Shown here in pieces: positions 41,755-50,947 of a stretch of 64,000 nucleotides of DNA. The position numbers and the translations under genes are program-made. Below the pieces are notes generated by a model. That model was not told where the DNA came from. It saw only the letters and a list, made by a program, of their open reading frames with translations, and did not search any database. Position 1 is the stretch's first letter. The number at the start of each line of letters is the position of its first letter. The stretch is taken from assembly GCA_035631615.1 (NCBI GenBank), contig DASQIK010000027.1, positions 157,295 through 221,294 of the forward strand, given 5' to 3'. The stretch is from UBA5189 sp035631615. Lineage in GTDB: Bacteria > Chloroflexota > Limnocylindria > Limnocylindrales > CSP1-4.

Positions 41755-43012
41755 CGTGGCAGTAGATGGCCGCGAGCGGGCCGGACTGACGCGGGTCACC
41801 GTAGAACGTCCCCGCACTGCAGACGCGACCAGCGACCTCGACACGCCCTATGACCCTGAAGCCTGTCAACGCGGGGAGGCCGTCGTCCGGCGGGAGTCTT
41901 GTCCAGGCCATTCCGTCGTTCGATACCCAGGCTACCGGCGATGAGCTGCCGCCCGACGGATCCGAGGTGTCCTCTCCGAGCGCCACGAAGCGCTTCCCAT
42001 CGAACGCAACGCTTTCAATCGACGCCGAGTCGGTCGGTACCTGGGCGACGTCCCAATGAACACCGTCGGTGGATAGCCATCCGCGCGGCGACGTCGGCCA
42101 GGAATCGCCTTCGAAGCCGACAGCAACAAGACGGTGGCCCGCATCGACGACCTCGGTGACCGACCCGCCATGGAACGCCGTGCTGGGCGGCAAGACCTTC
42201 CAGGCGCCGCCGTCGACGGACGACATCAGGACCGTCGAGCGGACGCTGTCGCCCGACGGGCATGGACCGCATGGCCCCCATGCAAGAAATCGGTCAAACG
42301 CCCAGATCCCACCGTTGACGCCCTGTGGCCGTCCCGCAATCTCGATATCTCGCGGCCGCCCGAACGTACCGTCCGCCGAGACGTTCCAAACGACAAAGCC
42401 GCCGCCTTCGCTGGCGTACCGCGCCGCCCCGCCAATCGCGATCGCACCCGTCGGGGAGGCAATGACGTCCTCGAGGGTCGTGTTCATGGAAGATGCCGTC
42501 GGGACGGAGGACCATCTCACGCCATCGGCAGATGCCCAGGCGATCGAGCGAACCTCCTTTCGCTCGTCGTCGACCACGAAACCGACAGCAACGATCCGAT
42601 CACCGATGCGTCGCAGCCGCTTGATCGACGCATGCGCTGCCCCGGCAAGCCGAGCTTCGGTCCATGTCATGCCATCACGTGAGCCGAGCAGAAGCGCTTG
42701 CTCGCAGTCCCCGGCTGCGTTGGCAAGGCATCCCGCCGCGAGCAGACCGTTGGCCCCGGCGCTGATGTCGTTCAGGACCGCGGGCCCCTTGTCGAAGACT
42801 TCGGTCCACGACGTGGGGGCGTTGCCGGCGGTCGCAAGTGGCGTCGGCGAAGGGCTCGGGCCGGGCGTGGCCGTCGCGGTTGGGGCCGGCGTCGACGCGA
42901 CCCTCGTCTCCGGCGCCGCGGTCGGCACAACCGTCGAGCAACTCGACAGCGCGATTCCGACGACCGCGAGCGACCGCCAGACGAGCCCCCTTTGGATGAA
43001 GCTCGGCTCCAT
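41729..43012 (-). CDS. Lipoprotein with sialidase/BNR-like repeats
   Basis: This 427-residue protein carries a lipobox (ALSSC, Cys about 25) and a Thr/Pro linker. Repeated units of about 55 residues follow, each with W-x-S-x-D-G-x-x-W features (GSRDGMTWTEARL, ASADGVRWSSVP, SSVDGGAWKVLPP, LSTDGVHWDVAQV, SNDGMAWTRLPP). This pattern builds a beta-propeller of the BNR/sialidase kind. No catalytic residues were identified; a surface-binding role is likely. Confidence 0.82.
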   Translation of the reverse strand: MEPSFIQRGLVWRSLAVVGIALSSCSTVVPTAAPETRVASTPAPTATATPGPSPSPTPLATAGNAPTSWTEVFDKGPAVLNDISAGANGLLAAGCLANAAGDCEQALLLGSRDGMTWTEARLAGAAHASIKRLRRIGDRIVAVGFVVDDERKEVRSIAWASADGVRWSSVPTASSMNTTLEDVIASPTGAIAIGGAARYASEGGGFVVWNVSADGTFGRPRDIEIAGRPQGVNGGIWAFDRFLAWGPCGPCPSGDSVRSTVLMSSVDGGAWKVLPPSTAFHGGSVTEVVDAGHRLVAVGFEGDSWPTSPRGWLSTDGVHWDVAQVPTDSASIESVAFDGKRFVALGEDTSDPSGGSSSPVAWVSNDGMAWTRLPPDDGLPALTGFRVIGRVEVAGRVCSAGTFYGDPRQSGPLAAIYCHDVAGGSSG

Positions 43013-43052
43013 CTCGGTTAGCGTCGTGGACAGCCGGGCGAGTCGACGTCCG

Positions 43053-43466
43053 TCAGCCGGCGAGCGCGTGAACGAGCATCGCGGCGAAGTACACGGCGCC
43101 GAAGGCGACCACGACGACCGCCAGGATCACGGCCGGCCGATGGACGATGGGCACCGCCGCCCGACGGAGGGCGTCGAGGTCCGACCGAAGCGTGGAGTCC
43201 GTGGACCACTCCCGCCAGACGATGCGGCCTGCCAGCAGCACGGCCACGAACGGCAAGACCACCAGGAGCGCGAAGAGGCCGAGCCCACCGAGAGCCAGGA
43301 ACCACGTCACCACCGCGTCGAGGGTCCGAGAGGGCTCGTGCGCCGTGGGTTGCAGGGTCCGACCGATGGCGGCCAAGAAGAAGAGGCCCGCCGGCGCCGC
43401 CAGAATGGCCGACAGAATGGAGACCGACAGCCGATTCGCCCTTGTCAATTGGTCCTCCTCAGACAC
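43053..43466 (-). CDS. Small three-helix membrane protein
   Basis: From a GTG at 43466 the frame encodes 137 residues with three hydrophobic segments (LSAILAAPAGLFFLAAI, LGGLGLFALLVVLPFVAVLL, AVILAVVVVAFGAVYFAAML) and a charged stretch between the second and third. The start is uncertain because the frame is open upstream. No family recognised. Confidence 0.55.
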   Translation of the reverse strand: MSEEDQLTRANRLSVSILSAILAAPAGLFFLAAIGRTLQPTAHEPSRTLDAVVTWFLALGGLGLFALLVVLPFVAVLLAGRIVWREWSTDSTLRSDLDALRRAAVPIVHRPAVILAVVVVAFGAVYFAAMLVHALAG

Positions 43467-43707
43467 GCTGGACTTCGCAGGGACGTCCAGGTGATGACAG
43501 ATGTGACCGTCAGCCAGGACGCGGAAGGCGAGCCCGAAGCTAGGGTCAGGCACGAGCGCTGCCGCTGACGCGCGCTGCGTCGGACACCGCCAAGTCGGGC
43601 AGGGTCTGGATTGCGATGTGGGGCATCGGCCGGCGCGCACCCGGCCAACTGCGCAGCAAGCATGAGAGCCGCGGCTGTTCTCACGCGACGGCAATCAGGG
43701 TCGGGGG

Positions 43708-44181
43708 TCAGCTCTGCGCGGCCGACACGAGCGAATAGAAGCTCACGACCGCGACGGACAGTTGGAGGCAGAGGGCCAGCGCAAAGACGGCCAACGAGGT
43801 GAATGCGAGCGCGTTGGCCCAGAACAGCAGGGTCGCCATCGGTCCGACGACAAACAGGATCAATGCGATGGGCGTCCGCGGCCCGCCCGCCCGCAGCATC
43901 TGGCGAGATCGCCAGATGACGATGCCGGTCGCATAGATCGCAACGCCAGCGCTGGCGACCCTGAATGAAGTCACGCCATCGCCGGTCCCGGCGAAGATCA
44001 CCTGCGGGGCGAGCGACTCGAACACGACATTGAAGCTCGTCGAGACGATCGCCCGCTGGCGGATGCGCATTGCCGGAGACCAGGCCCCGTCCGGCGGGAC
44101 GAGCGTCGAGGTCACCGCCGTGAAGCCGGCCACCGCAACGGCGATCGTGGCAATCCCCAACAGCAGCGCTTCGCCCGGCAT
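43708..44181 (-). CDS. Four-helix membrane protein of unknown function
   Basis: This 157-residue protein starts at ATG 44181 (MPGEALLLGIATIAVAVAGF). It has about four transmembrane segments with short loops and a mid-protein RIRQRAIVSTSF stretch. It is separated from the previous gene by 241 bp in which I see no other coding signal. Confidence 0.6.
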   Translation of the reverse strand: MPGEALLLGIATIAVAVAGFTAVTSTLVPPDGAWSPAMRIRQRAIVSTSFNVVFESLAPQVIFAGTGDGVTSFRVASAGVAIYATGIVIWRSRQMLRAGGPRTPIALILFVVGPMATLLFWANALAFTSLAVFALALCLQLSVAVVSFYSLVSAAQS

Positions 44182-44251
44182 GATGCGGATTATGGCGACG
44201 GGAGGGGCCTGACAACGCACTCGCAAGCGCCAGGCAGGGGTCCAGGTGTCC

Positions 44252-44700
44252 TCAGTCGCGGCTCACCGGGTTGTTCGGAGCTCCGGCCGAGAGCCGCGGG
44301 CCAAAGGAGCTGACCCAACGGTCAGTTGAGTTACCAGGATCGCCGCTCCGGCCGAGGACCCGCCAGCCACCGCCGTCGGGGATCCGGCCGAGCTTCTTGT
44401 GGTCGTACCGCCACTGAGCTCGTGCAGCCAGGATCTCGGCCCCGGCGACATCGCTCAGACGCCGCGGCGAGCTCCGTGGTCGCGAGCTCCGGTGGACGAA
44501 GCCGGCCTCACCCTCGACCCTGTACCTGCGCACCCACTTGTATGCCGTCGCCCGGCTGATCCCAGCTGCTCGGCAACGTGCGCTGCCGGCCAGCCTGCCG
44601 CGATGCGCCGGACCAGGAGCTGCCGGCTGAACACCGACAGGCGCGGTCTGGGATTCAACGCGAGAGCCCTCCACCTCGGTTTGGAGCATTGACGCTCCAA
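44252..44700 (-). pseudogene. IS481-like transposase remnant
   Basis: Two frames together give the start of an IS481-type transposase. NPRPRLSVFSRQLLVRRIAA and AAHVAEQLG lie in one frame, then GISRATAYKWVRRYRVEGEA and FVHRSSRPRSSPRRLSD in the other. The sequence covers only the helix-turn-helix part and ends before any DDE domain. The frameshift and truncation mark it as dead. Confidence 0.75.
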
Positions 44701-44722
44701 CCGGATCAGAGGGCTCTCACTC

Positions 44723-44748
44723 TGTCAACGATGTCTGCGGGGATTACA
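44723..44748 (-). repeat. Probable terminal inverted repeat of the IS481-like element
   Basis: TGTCAACGATG followed by TCTGCGGGGATTACA resembles IS481-family ends, which usually begin TGT and contain GTTGACA on the other strand. It lies just upstream of the transposase remnant and 7 bp from the stop of the secreted-protein gene. The opposite end was not found. Confidence 0.5.
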
Positions 44749-44754
44749 TCTAGG

Positions 44755-45558
44755 TCAGACCAGGGACGCGCACTGACCAAGCGCCTTGTGACCGACGTGG
44801 TTGACCTCGCCGGGGAAGATGCCTCCGGACACGCCCGGGGCCAGTCCCATGCAGATGAGGTTCCTCCCGACCGTGTTTTCCACGACGGCAATGGTCCTCC
44901 CCGGGTCGATCGGGTCGAGCGCCGTGATGTTGATCAGCGTGGCGTTGCCGCCGATCTTGTTGAACTGCACGCCGAGCCAGTCGGCAGCCACACCGCTGAT
45001 TGTCAGGTTGCGGCCAATGGTGTTGCCCTTGATCGACCACGGGATCGCACCGCCGCCGCCGCTCAGGGTGATGTTCCCGCCAGCCGTCAGTTTCCGCAGA
45101 ACAACGGTGTTCGCGTCGGTGGCAGTGACGTTGCCGTGCACGCTGATGGTGGTGTGCCCATTCGGCTCGGTGGCGCACGGCACACCCGCGAACCGGCCAA
45201 TCGTATTTGACGGCTGGCAGCCCATGCCGAGCAGTGAGCCCGGAGCGGCGATGACGTTGTGGCCGACGGTGATCGTCGAAGGTGCGCTCTGAGCGTCGAG
45301 TGCGGCACCGGCGGCGACATTGATGTTGCCGACGACGCTGATCACCGCGTCCGGCTTGATGTTGCACACACCAGCGACCGTGATGCTCGCGTAGTTCCCG
45401 GAGGGGATGCTCGTGAACGTCCCTGAGGCGAGATCACCGCCGGTGCACGTATACGGCATCGCGCCTTGCGCGGCGGCCATCGCCGATCCAGTCGGGAGCG
45501 CGAGCGCTGCCGCAATCGCGAGGGATCCCAGAATCCTCAAGCGGATCGCCTTCTCCAT
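44755..45558 (-). CDS. Secreted repeat-rich (beta-helix-like) protein
   Basis: This 267-residue protein has a signal peptide ending ...GSAMAAA. About 230 residues of short beta-strand repeats follow, with recurring xGNxTx or xGNxIx steps (VVGNINVAAGA, TVGHNVIAAPG, VHGNVTATDAN, IKGNTIGRNLTIS, IGGNATLINIT). Such spacing suggests a right-handed beta helix, as in adhesins. Six Cys residues may form disulfides. GAAAGGA precedes the ATG. It sits between two dead mobile elements. Confidence 0.8.
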   Translation of the reverse strand: MEKAIRLRILGSLAIAAALALPTGSAMAAAQGAMPYTCTGGDLASGTFTSIPSGNYASITVAGVCNIKPDAVISVVGNINVAAGAALDAQSAPSTITVGHNVIAAPGSLLGMGCQPSNTIGRFAGVPCATEPNGHTTISVHGNVTATDANTVVLRKLTAGGNITLSGGGGAIPWSIKGNTIGRNLTISGVAADWLGVQFNKIGGNATLINITALDPIDPGRTIAVVENTVGRNLICMGLAPGVSGGIFPGEVNHVGHKALGQCASLV

Positions 45559-45830
45559 GTGCGCTGATCCTTTCTCTCGCGGTTCTCCCGCGGGTCATGC
45601 GGCTCGCTCGGGGCGACTCGCGCCCGGATCGAGCAGGGTCGGTCTCGCCATTGGCCCAGCGCAACGGTCGTGGCGACCGGATCAGGACGCCGCGCTGGTG
45701 GAACCCCGTCCCCGAGGGTTCTCGCCACCCTATCGTGACGCGCATTTTGCTCCGTGCCCCCGCGCGGCATCGCCAGTCTGGCGAAAGATTGCGGTGCGCC
45801 GCTGCAACGGCCGCGAGGAACCGTGACGGT

Positions 45831-46460
45831 CAGTGGCGCTATCTCCCCGCGGGCTATCCGCCGTAGGGCGCGGTCTGGCAGCAGAGGTGCCGCTGGCGGG
45901 CGAACGGGGTCTGGGAGCGGGCGATGGCCAGGCTCGCCGCGCAGGTCCGCGTCCGCCACGATCGCGAGCCGATCCCCTCGATGGTCATGATCGACGCGCA
46001 GACGGTGAAGGGCGGTCGCCGTGGCGGGACGTTCCACAACGCCGGCGGACGCGGTGGCCGGACGATCGGCACCAAGCGGACGATCCTCGTCGAGATCCTG
46101 GGCCTGCCGCTGAGCGCCCGCGCTGATCCCGCCAGGCCGCACGATGTCCGAGCCGGTCGCGACCTCCTCCGCGACAGTCTCGCTGGTCTGCCGCGCGTCC
46201 CGGCGATCGTCGCCGACCGTGGCTATCGGGCCTGCGCAACCTCGCCAGCCGCCGCAACCTGCGGCTCGACATCAAGGCTCCGCCGAAGGGCAGGTCGGCT
46301 TTCGGCTGATCGCGCCGCTCTACAAAGTCGAGCACGCCTTCGCCCAGCTCGGCCGCTGGCGACGGACTGTCGCGCCGCTGCGAGGGCGGCGAAGCGAGCG
46401 CCACGGCCTGGCTCGAGGTGGCCTCGGTCGGTATCTCCTGGGCCGGGCCCTCCGTCAAGC
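45831..46460 (+). pseudogene. IS5-like DDE transposase remnant
   Basis: The first part reads QWRYLPAGYPP and stops at an in-frame TAG (45864). It then continues in the same frame with WQQRCRWRANGVWERAMARL, MVMIDAQTVKGG (first Asp) and PAIVADRGYR (second Asp). A frameshift at about 46229 leads to LASRRNLRLDIKAPPK, and another to FRLIAPLYKVEHAFAQLGRW. The N-terminus is missing. At least one stop and two shifts make it non-functional. Confidence 0.85.
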
Positions 46461-46601
46461 GTCTGCTGTGGACGGGAGCACCATCCGGACGGCCAGGCGG
46501 GCGGCTCGAGCCACCGGACAACCCCAAGATCACCCCCGCTCGGCTCGGCCGGCAAGCTCCCGTTCGGCTGGATCCGACCGATCGACCGGCCAGACCTCAA
46601 G

Positions 46602-47000
46602 TCATCTGCCGTCCGGATTGGCATCGGGGCCGTCAACGTTGACGTTCTGCGGGCCGGTCCCAATGCGGACGACGAAGAACTCCGCCGGCTCGTCGGGGGC
46701 GGTGATCTCGCGATGCACCATCCGTGCGGGATTGAAGATGAAGTCCCCGGCCGCCGCCGTCACCTGCTCGCGCCCGGTGGGACCGTATTCGATCGTCACC
46801 GTGCCGCGGAGAACGTAGATGTAGGAGTCGCGCGCTCCATGGTGGTGCCAGCCGCCGGCGAGTCCGGCGTCGCTCCGCACCCAACCGACCCAGCGATCCT
46901 CATGGTCAACGAGCTGTCGGCGGTCCATTCCGGGCGTCGGTGGCCCGGGTGGTGGGGCCCCCTCATCTGGCCGGACCACGATCGGTCGAGCTTGCTCCAT
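46602..47000 (-). CDS. Cupin-domain protein
   Basis: This 132-residue protein is a single cupin barrel. Metal motif 1 is GGWHHHGARDSYIYVLRG and motif 2 is AGDFIFNPARMVHREI, both with their His ligands. It probably binds a metal and either acts as a small dioxygenase/isomerase or senses a ligand. It lies just after the transposase remnant and looks intact. Confidence 0.88.
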   Translation of the reverse strand: MEQARPIVVRPDEGAPPPGPPTPGMDRRQLVDHEDRWVGWVRSDAGLAGGWHHHGARDSYIYVLRGTVTIEYGPTGREQVTAAAGDFIFNPARMVHREITAPDEPAEFFVVRIGTGPQNVNVDGPDANPDGR

Positions 47001-47133
47001 TGGTGCTCTCCTCCAGGTTGGCGAGCACCCTGCCCGACGCTCTGCCCGACGTCAAGACCGCGGGACCTGTGCTGGTCCGGAACGCTACACCGTTCGCCCG
47101 ACCGCTCTCGGGTTTCATACCCAGGCCCATCAG

Positions 47134-47511
47134 TCAGCGCGATGCCACGAGGGACTTCCAGGCCGCCTCGTCGCGGCCGGCGGCGAAGCGGTTCTCGATT
47201 CGCACGAGAGGGATCTTGAGGAGGCGCTGGTCGTTGAGCAAGCGGTCGGCGAGGTCGGCGTCGCTCATCGACAGGTAGCCGAGGCCGGCGTCGCGCCAGG
47301 GCCTGCCCTCGGTGTCGGCGAGGGCGCGGGTCCCGAGGCGCTCGACGAAGCGGCGCAGCTCGCCGCCGGCCATCGGCTTGCGATGGAGGTCGACGAAGTG
47401 GACGTCCATCCGCCGCTCCTTGAAGAACCGGAGGGCGGCGCGGGTGGGTTGCGAATCCGATGTCCCGAAGACCTGGACTGCAGGGCCGGACGGCGGCGCG
47501 ACGGGAGCCAC
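47134..47511 (-). CDS. ArsC/Spx-like protein lacking the catalytic cysteine
   Basis: This 125-residue thioredoxin-fold protein follows the ArsC/YffB pattern: VQVFGTSDSQPTRAALRFFK, VDLHRKPMAGGELRRFVERL, and the C-terminal KIPLVRIENRFAAGRDEAAW. The catalytic Cys position of arsenate reductases is Ser20 here, and there is no other Cys in the protein. It is therefore unlikely to reduce arsenate and may be a regulatory or binding protein. It starts with GTG. Confidence 0.8.
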   Translation of the reverse strand: MAPVAPPSGPAVQVFGTSDSQPTRAALRFFKERRMDVHFVDLHRKPMAGGELRRFVERLGTRALADTEGRPWRDAGLGYLSMSDADLADRLLNDQRLLKIPLVRIENRFAAGRDEAAWKSLVASR

Positions 47512-47576
47512 GACGACAGCCTACCGGGCGCCCGGCGAGCGACGCATCGCTACCATCGCCGATGGAGGTGCGTGCG

Positions 47577-47837
47577 ATGATGGTCTGGTTCACGGTCCAG
47601 CTCGAGGACAAGCCGGGCTCGTTGGCGCGGGTCGCCGCGGCGCTCGGCGAGGCGGGCGTCAACATCACCGGCATCGTCGGCGTGGCCGAGGACACCGACG
47701 GCGCGCTGATGCTGACGACCTCCGACCCGGACAGGACCCGCGCAGCCCTCGAGAAGCTGGGGCAGGCGTTCGAGGAGCACGGCGGCGATAGCCCCGGCAT
47801 GGACGGGATGACGATCGCCGACTTGCGCGGTCGGTAG
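47577..47837 (+). CDS. Single ACT-domain protein
   Basis: This 86-residue protein is one ACT unit: FTVQLEDKPGSLARVAAALG then GVNITGIVGVAED. GGAGG lies 7 nt before the ATG at 47577, which decides the start over ATG 47562. It probably binds an amino acid and regulates a partner enzyme. It is transcribed towards the exonuclease III gene 31 bp away. Confidence 0.85.
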   Translation: MMVWFTVQLEDKPGSLARVAAALGEAGVNITGIVGVAEDTDGALMLTTSDPDRTRAALEKLGQAFEEHGGDSPGMDGMTIADLRGR

Positions 47838-47868
47838 CCTCCCAGGCCGCAACACGGACCATCGAGTC

Positions 47869-48795
47869 ATGCGCATCGCGACATGGAACGTCAACTCGAT
47901 GAAGGCCCGGCTCGAGAAGATCGAGTGGTGGCTGGAGCGCGCCGCCCCCGACGTCCTGCTGATGCAGGAGACGAAGCTGGCCGATGCCGAGGCGCCGCTG
48001 ATGACATTCCGGATGGCGGGCTACGAGCTGGTCCACCACGGCGAGGGTCGCTGGAACGGCGTCGCGATCGCGGTGCGCGACGGGATCTCGATCGACGAGC
48101 CGATCACGAACTTCGGCGACGGCCCGGTCCGCAACAGCGGCGCCGGCGCGACCGTTTCGCTCGAGGAGGAGGACTTCAACCCGTCGGACGAGGCGCGGAT
48201 GCTGTCGATCCGCGTGACGGCCCCGGGCGGCGATCCGATCCGTGTCGTCAGCCTGTACGCGCCGAACGGTCGCGTCGTCGGCTCGGCCTTCTACGACGGC
48301 AAGCTGCGCTGGTTCGCTCGCGCCCGGCGCTGGCTCGACACCGCCTGCAATCCGGCCGAGGCGCTCGTGATCGGGGGCGACCTGAACATCGCCCCGGCCG
48401 ACATCGACGTCTGGGATCCGCGCGCGGTCCACGGCGGGACGCACGTCTCGGAGCCGGAGCGCGAAGCATTCCGCAACCTCCTCGCTTGGGGCGTCGAGGA
48501 CGCTTTCCGCGACCGGCACCCCGGCGCGCGCGGACGGTTCACCTGGTGGGACTATCGCGCCGGCAACTTCCACAAGAACTTCGGCATGCGCATCGACCAC
48601 CTGCTGCCCACCGCCGCAGTGGCGGGCAGGGTCGTCGCCGTCGAGATCGATCGAGAGGCGCGCAAGGGCAAGCCGATCCCATCCGACCATGCGCCGCTCG
48701 TACTCGACCTCGACGAGCCGGGCCGCCCCTTCGACCCGGGCTGGGACGATGCCGAGGCACGGATCGTCGCGCGCGGCGGCCTCCGACCGCGATGA
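47869..48795 (+). CDS. xth: Exodeoxyribonuclease III / AP endonuclease
   Basis: This 308-residue EEP-fold enzyme has all catalytic blocks: ATWNVNSMKARL, MQETKL (metal Glu), SLYAPNGR, GGDLNIAPADIDVWDP (Asp/Asn), RIDHLL and PSDHAPLVLDLD (catalytic Asp-His). It cleaves DNA at abasic sites and trims 3' ends in base excision repair. It is about 40 residues longer than E. coli Xth because of an insertion near residues 75-105 and a C-terminal tail. Confidence 0.95.
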   Translation: MRIATWNVNSMKARLEKIEWWLERAAPDVLLMQETKLADAEAPLMTFRMAGYELVHHGEGRWNGVAIAVRDGISIDEPITNFGDGPVRNSGAGATVSLEEEDFNPSDEARMLSIRVTAPGGDPIRVVSLYAPNGRVVGSAFYDGKLRWFARARRWLDTACNPAEALVIGGDLNIAPADIDVWDPRAVHGGTHVSEPEREAFRNLLAWGVEDAFRDRHPGARGRFTWWDYRAGNFHKNFGMRIDHLLPTAAVAGRVVAVEIDREARKGKPIPSDHAPLVLDLDEPGRPFDPGWDDAEARIVARGGLRPR

Positions 48796-48879
48796 TGTCC
48801 GTGATGCACCGCGATCCGATCCGGCGGGCGCGGCGTATCGATCTCCTGTAACCAGCACGCCCATCGCAGGAGGATCTAC

Positions 48880-49470
48880 ATGACCAGCATCGCCCGACTT
48901 CCCGACACGACTCGCCGCCGCCTCGGTGGAGTGACGGCGTTGCTCGCCTCGGCCGTGATCCTCGCCGCGTGCTCGTCGCAGGCCGGCGGCGGCGCAACGA
49001 CGGCCCCGACCACGAACGCCGGCTCGACTGGCGCTGCCGGTGGCGGGATCTCGCTCACGCTCGCCACGGGCGGCCCGCTCGGCAGCTTCGTCACCGGCAA
49101 GAACGGCATGTCGCTGTACGTGTTCGGCAAGGACACGGCCACGACGAGCGCGTGCAACACCGCCAACAACTGCCAGACGACGTGGCCGCCGCTCACCGTG
49201 ACGATGGCCTCCGACGTGACCGCCGGCTCCGGCGTCACCGGCACCATCGGGACGATCACCCGCACCGACGGCACGCTCCAGGTCACCCTGGGCGGGCACC
49301 CGCTGTACTACTACTCCGGCGACAGCAAAGCCGGCGACACGGCCGGCCAGGGCCTGTTCAACCTGTGGTACGTCGCCGGCGCGACCGGTGATCCGGTCGG
49401 CGCGGCCGCTTCCACGCAGGCGCCGGCGGCCTCGCCGAAGGCGTCCAAGTGCACGTCCTATTGCTACTGA
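48880..49470 (+). CDS. COG4315-type secreted-repeat lipoprotein
   Basis: This 196-residue protein has a signal peptide and lipobox ILAAC (Cys about 31) and a Ala/Thr/Gly linker. Two copies of the secreted-repeat motif follow (GKNGMSLYVFGKDT with NCQTTWPP, and LGGHPLYYYSGDSKAGDT with LFNLWYV). The C-terminus ends CTSYCY. AGGAGGA precedes the ATG. The ECF sigma gene begins inside its last 22 bp, so the lipoprotein may be a target or signal of that system. Confidence 0.87.
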   Translation: MTSIARLPDTTRRRLGGVTALLASAVILAACSSQAGGGATTAPTTNAGSTGAAGGGISLTLATGGPLGSFVTGKNGMSLYVFGKDTATTSACNTANNCQTTWPPLTVTMASDVTAGSGVTGTIGTITRTDGTLQVTLGGHPLYYYSGDSKAGDTAGQGLFNLWYVAGATGDPVGAAASTQAPAASPKASKCTSYCY

Positions 49471-50126
49471 GCGATCTCGACGACGCGGCCCTCGCGGCGC
49501 GCATCGCTACCGGCGATGAGGCGGCATTCGTGGTCGCGTACGACCGGCATTCCGCGTTCGTCTTCTCGTCGGTCGCCCGCTTCCTGGGCGACCGCGAGAC
49601 GGCGAGCGAGGTCGTCCAGGACGCGTTCGTGACCCTCTGGAGGCGGGCGCGCCAGTTCGATTCGGGATCCGGCTCGTTGCTCACCTGGCTGCTCGCGATC
49701 GCCCGCCACCGGGCGATCGACCGGCTTCGCGCCGAGGGCCGGCGCCCGAGCCGGGACGCGGTCAGCCTCGACGCGGTCGGCCCGGATGGTCGCCCCGTTC
49801 GCACCGTCGCGCGCGGCGATGCGCCACCCGAGCTCGTCGCCGACGCCGCGACCGACCCGGGCACCATCGCCTCGCGGCGCTGGGTCCAGGCCATCGTCCG
49901 GACGGGCATCGCGGAGCTGCCCGAGCCGGAGCGCGAGGTCCTGATCCTCGGCTACGCGCTTGATCTCTCCCAGTCCCAGATCGCCGCCCGCCTCGACTGG
50001 CCCATCGGGACCGTGAAGTCTCGAACCCGCCGCGCGCTCGCCCAGCTGCGCGCCCAGCTCGGCAACCTGCCCGAGCTGCACGAAGCGCCGGACCGCGGCA
50101 CGCTGCCCGTGGGGCTCGACCGATGA
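49449..50126 (+). CDS. ECF RNA polymerase sigma factor
   Basis: This 225-residue protein has region 2 (YDRHSAFVFSSVARFLGDRE, VVQDAFVTLWRRARQF, LLAIARHRAIDRLR) and region 4 (LPEPEREVLILGYALDLSQS, IAARLDWPIGTVKSRTRRAL), and no region 3. It belongs to the SigK/RskA-like arrangement, directing transcription of stress or envelope genes. It starts with GTG within the lipoprotein gene and overlaps the anti-sigma gene by ATGA. Confidence 0.93.
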   Translation: MHVLLLLSDLDDAALAARIATGDEAAFVVAYDRHSAFVFSSVARFLGDRETASEVVQDAFVTLWRRARQFDSGSGSLLTWLLAIARHRAIDRLRAEGRRPSRDAVSLDAVGPDGRPVRTVARGDAPPELVADAATDPGTIASRRWVQAIVRTGIAELPEPEREVLILGYALDLSQSQIAARLDWPIGTVKSRTRRALAQLRAQLGNLPELHEAPDRGTLPVGLDR

Positions 50127-50944
50127 CGCACATGGATCACGCCGCCGCCCACGAGCGGATCGAGGACCTCCTCCTCGAGCCGGCTCGGCTCGCCGGTCTC
50201 GACGCGTCCACGACCCCGGCGGACGTGGCGCTCCGCGAGCACGTGGCCGGCTGCGCGGCCTGCCTGGCCGACCTTGATGGCTGGCGCGCGGTCGAGCGGT
50301 CGGTCAGCGAGGCGCTGCCCGCGTCCGAGTCGGCCGCCCGCGCGGCGGTCCAGGCGATCGAGGTTCCGCCGTCGCTGCGGGCGGCAACGATCGATGCCAT
50401 TCGCCGCCCGCAGCCGCGATCGATCGTGACGCCGCTCCGGCGCGCGCGCGAGCGGCCGCGCCTCGTTGCGTGGCTTGGCCTTGCCGCCTCGATCGTGGTC
50501 CTTGCCGGCGCCGGCCTCATCACCGCCGATCAGATCAACCAGCGCAACGACGCGCAGGCGGAGGCGCGGTCGCTCACGACGGCGATCGCGGCCGTCGATC
50601 GCGTCCTTGCCGAGCCGGGCCATCGCGCGGTCGCGCTCAAGACGGCAGGCGGCGCCCCGGCGGGGTCCATCTCGTGGTCGAGCCATGACCTCGTGGTCCT
50701 GACGACGGCCCTCATGACGCCGGCAAGCGGCCAGCGCTACCGGTGCTGGCTCGAGAACGGCGGCACCAGCGTGGCGATCGGCTGGATGGACTTCGCCGGG
50801 CAGACGGCGTACTGGATCCGCTCGCTCGACGAGTGGGCCACCTTCCAGATCGGGCCGTCGACGAAGTTCGTCGTGACGCTGGAGCCCACCGGCAGCACGA
50901 CGCGCACCGGCGCGGACGTCCTCTCGGCTGACCTCGGGAGCTAA
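50123..50944 (+). CDS. Membrane-bound anti-sigma factor (RskA-like)
   Basis: This 273-residue protein has a cytoplasmic zinc-binding anti-sigma motif (H-x3-C-x2-C in LREHVAGCAACLADLD). One transmembrane helix sits near 112-132 (VAWLGLAASIVVLAGAGLIT), followed by an extracytoplasmic RskA-type beta domain with MTPASGQRYRCWLENGG. It should hold the upstream sigma factor inactive until an envelope signal releases it. Confidence 0.9.
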   Translation: MTHMDHAAAHERIEDLLLEPARLAGLDASTTPADVALREHVAGCAACLADLDGWRAVERSVSEALPASESAARAAVQAIEVPPSLRAATIDAIRRPQPRSIVTPLRRARERPRLVAWLGLAASIVVLAGAGLITADQINQRNDAQAEARSLTTAIAAVDRVLAEPGHRAVALKTAGGAPAGSISWSSHDLVVLTTALMTPASGQRYRCWLENGGTSVAIGWMDFAGQTAYWIRSLDEWATFQIGPSTKFVVTLEPTGSTTRTGADVLSADLGS

Positions 50945-50947
50945 CCG

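Noticed and set aside
42069..43568. 499-residue plus-strand ORF
   Set aside because: Antisense to the repeat lipoprotein, with no domain-like features.
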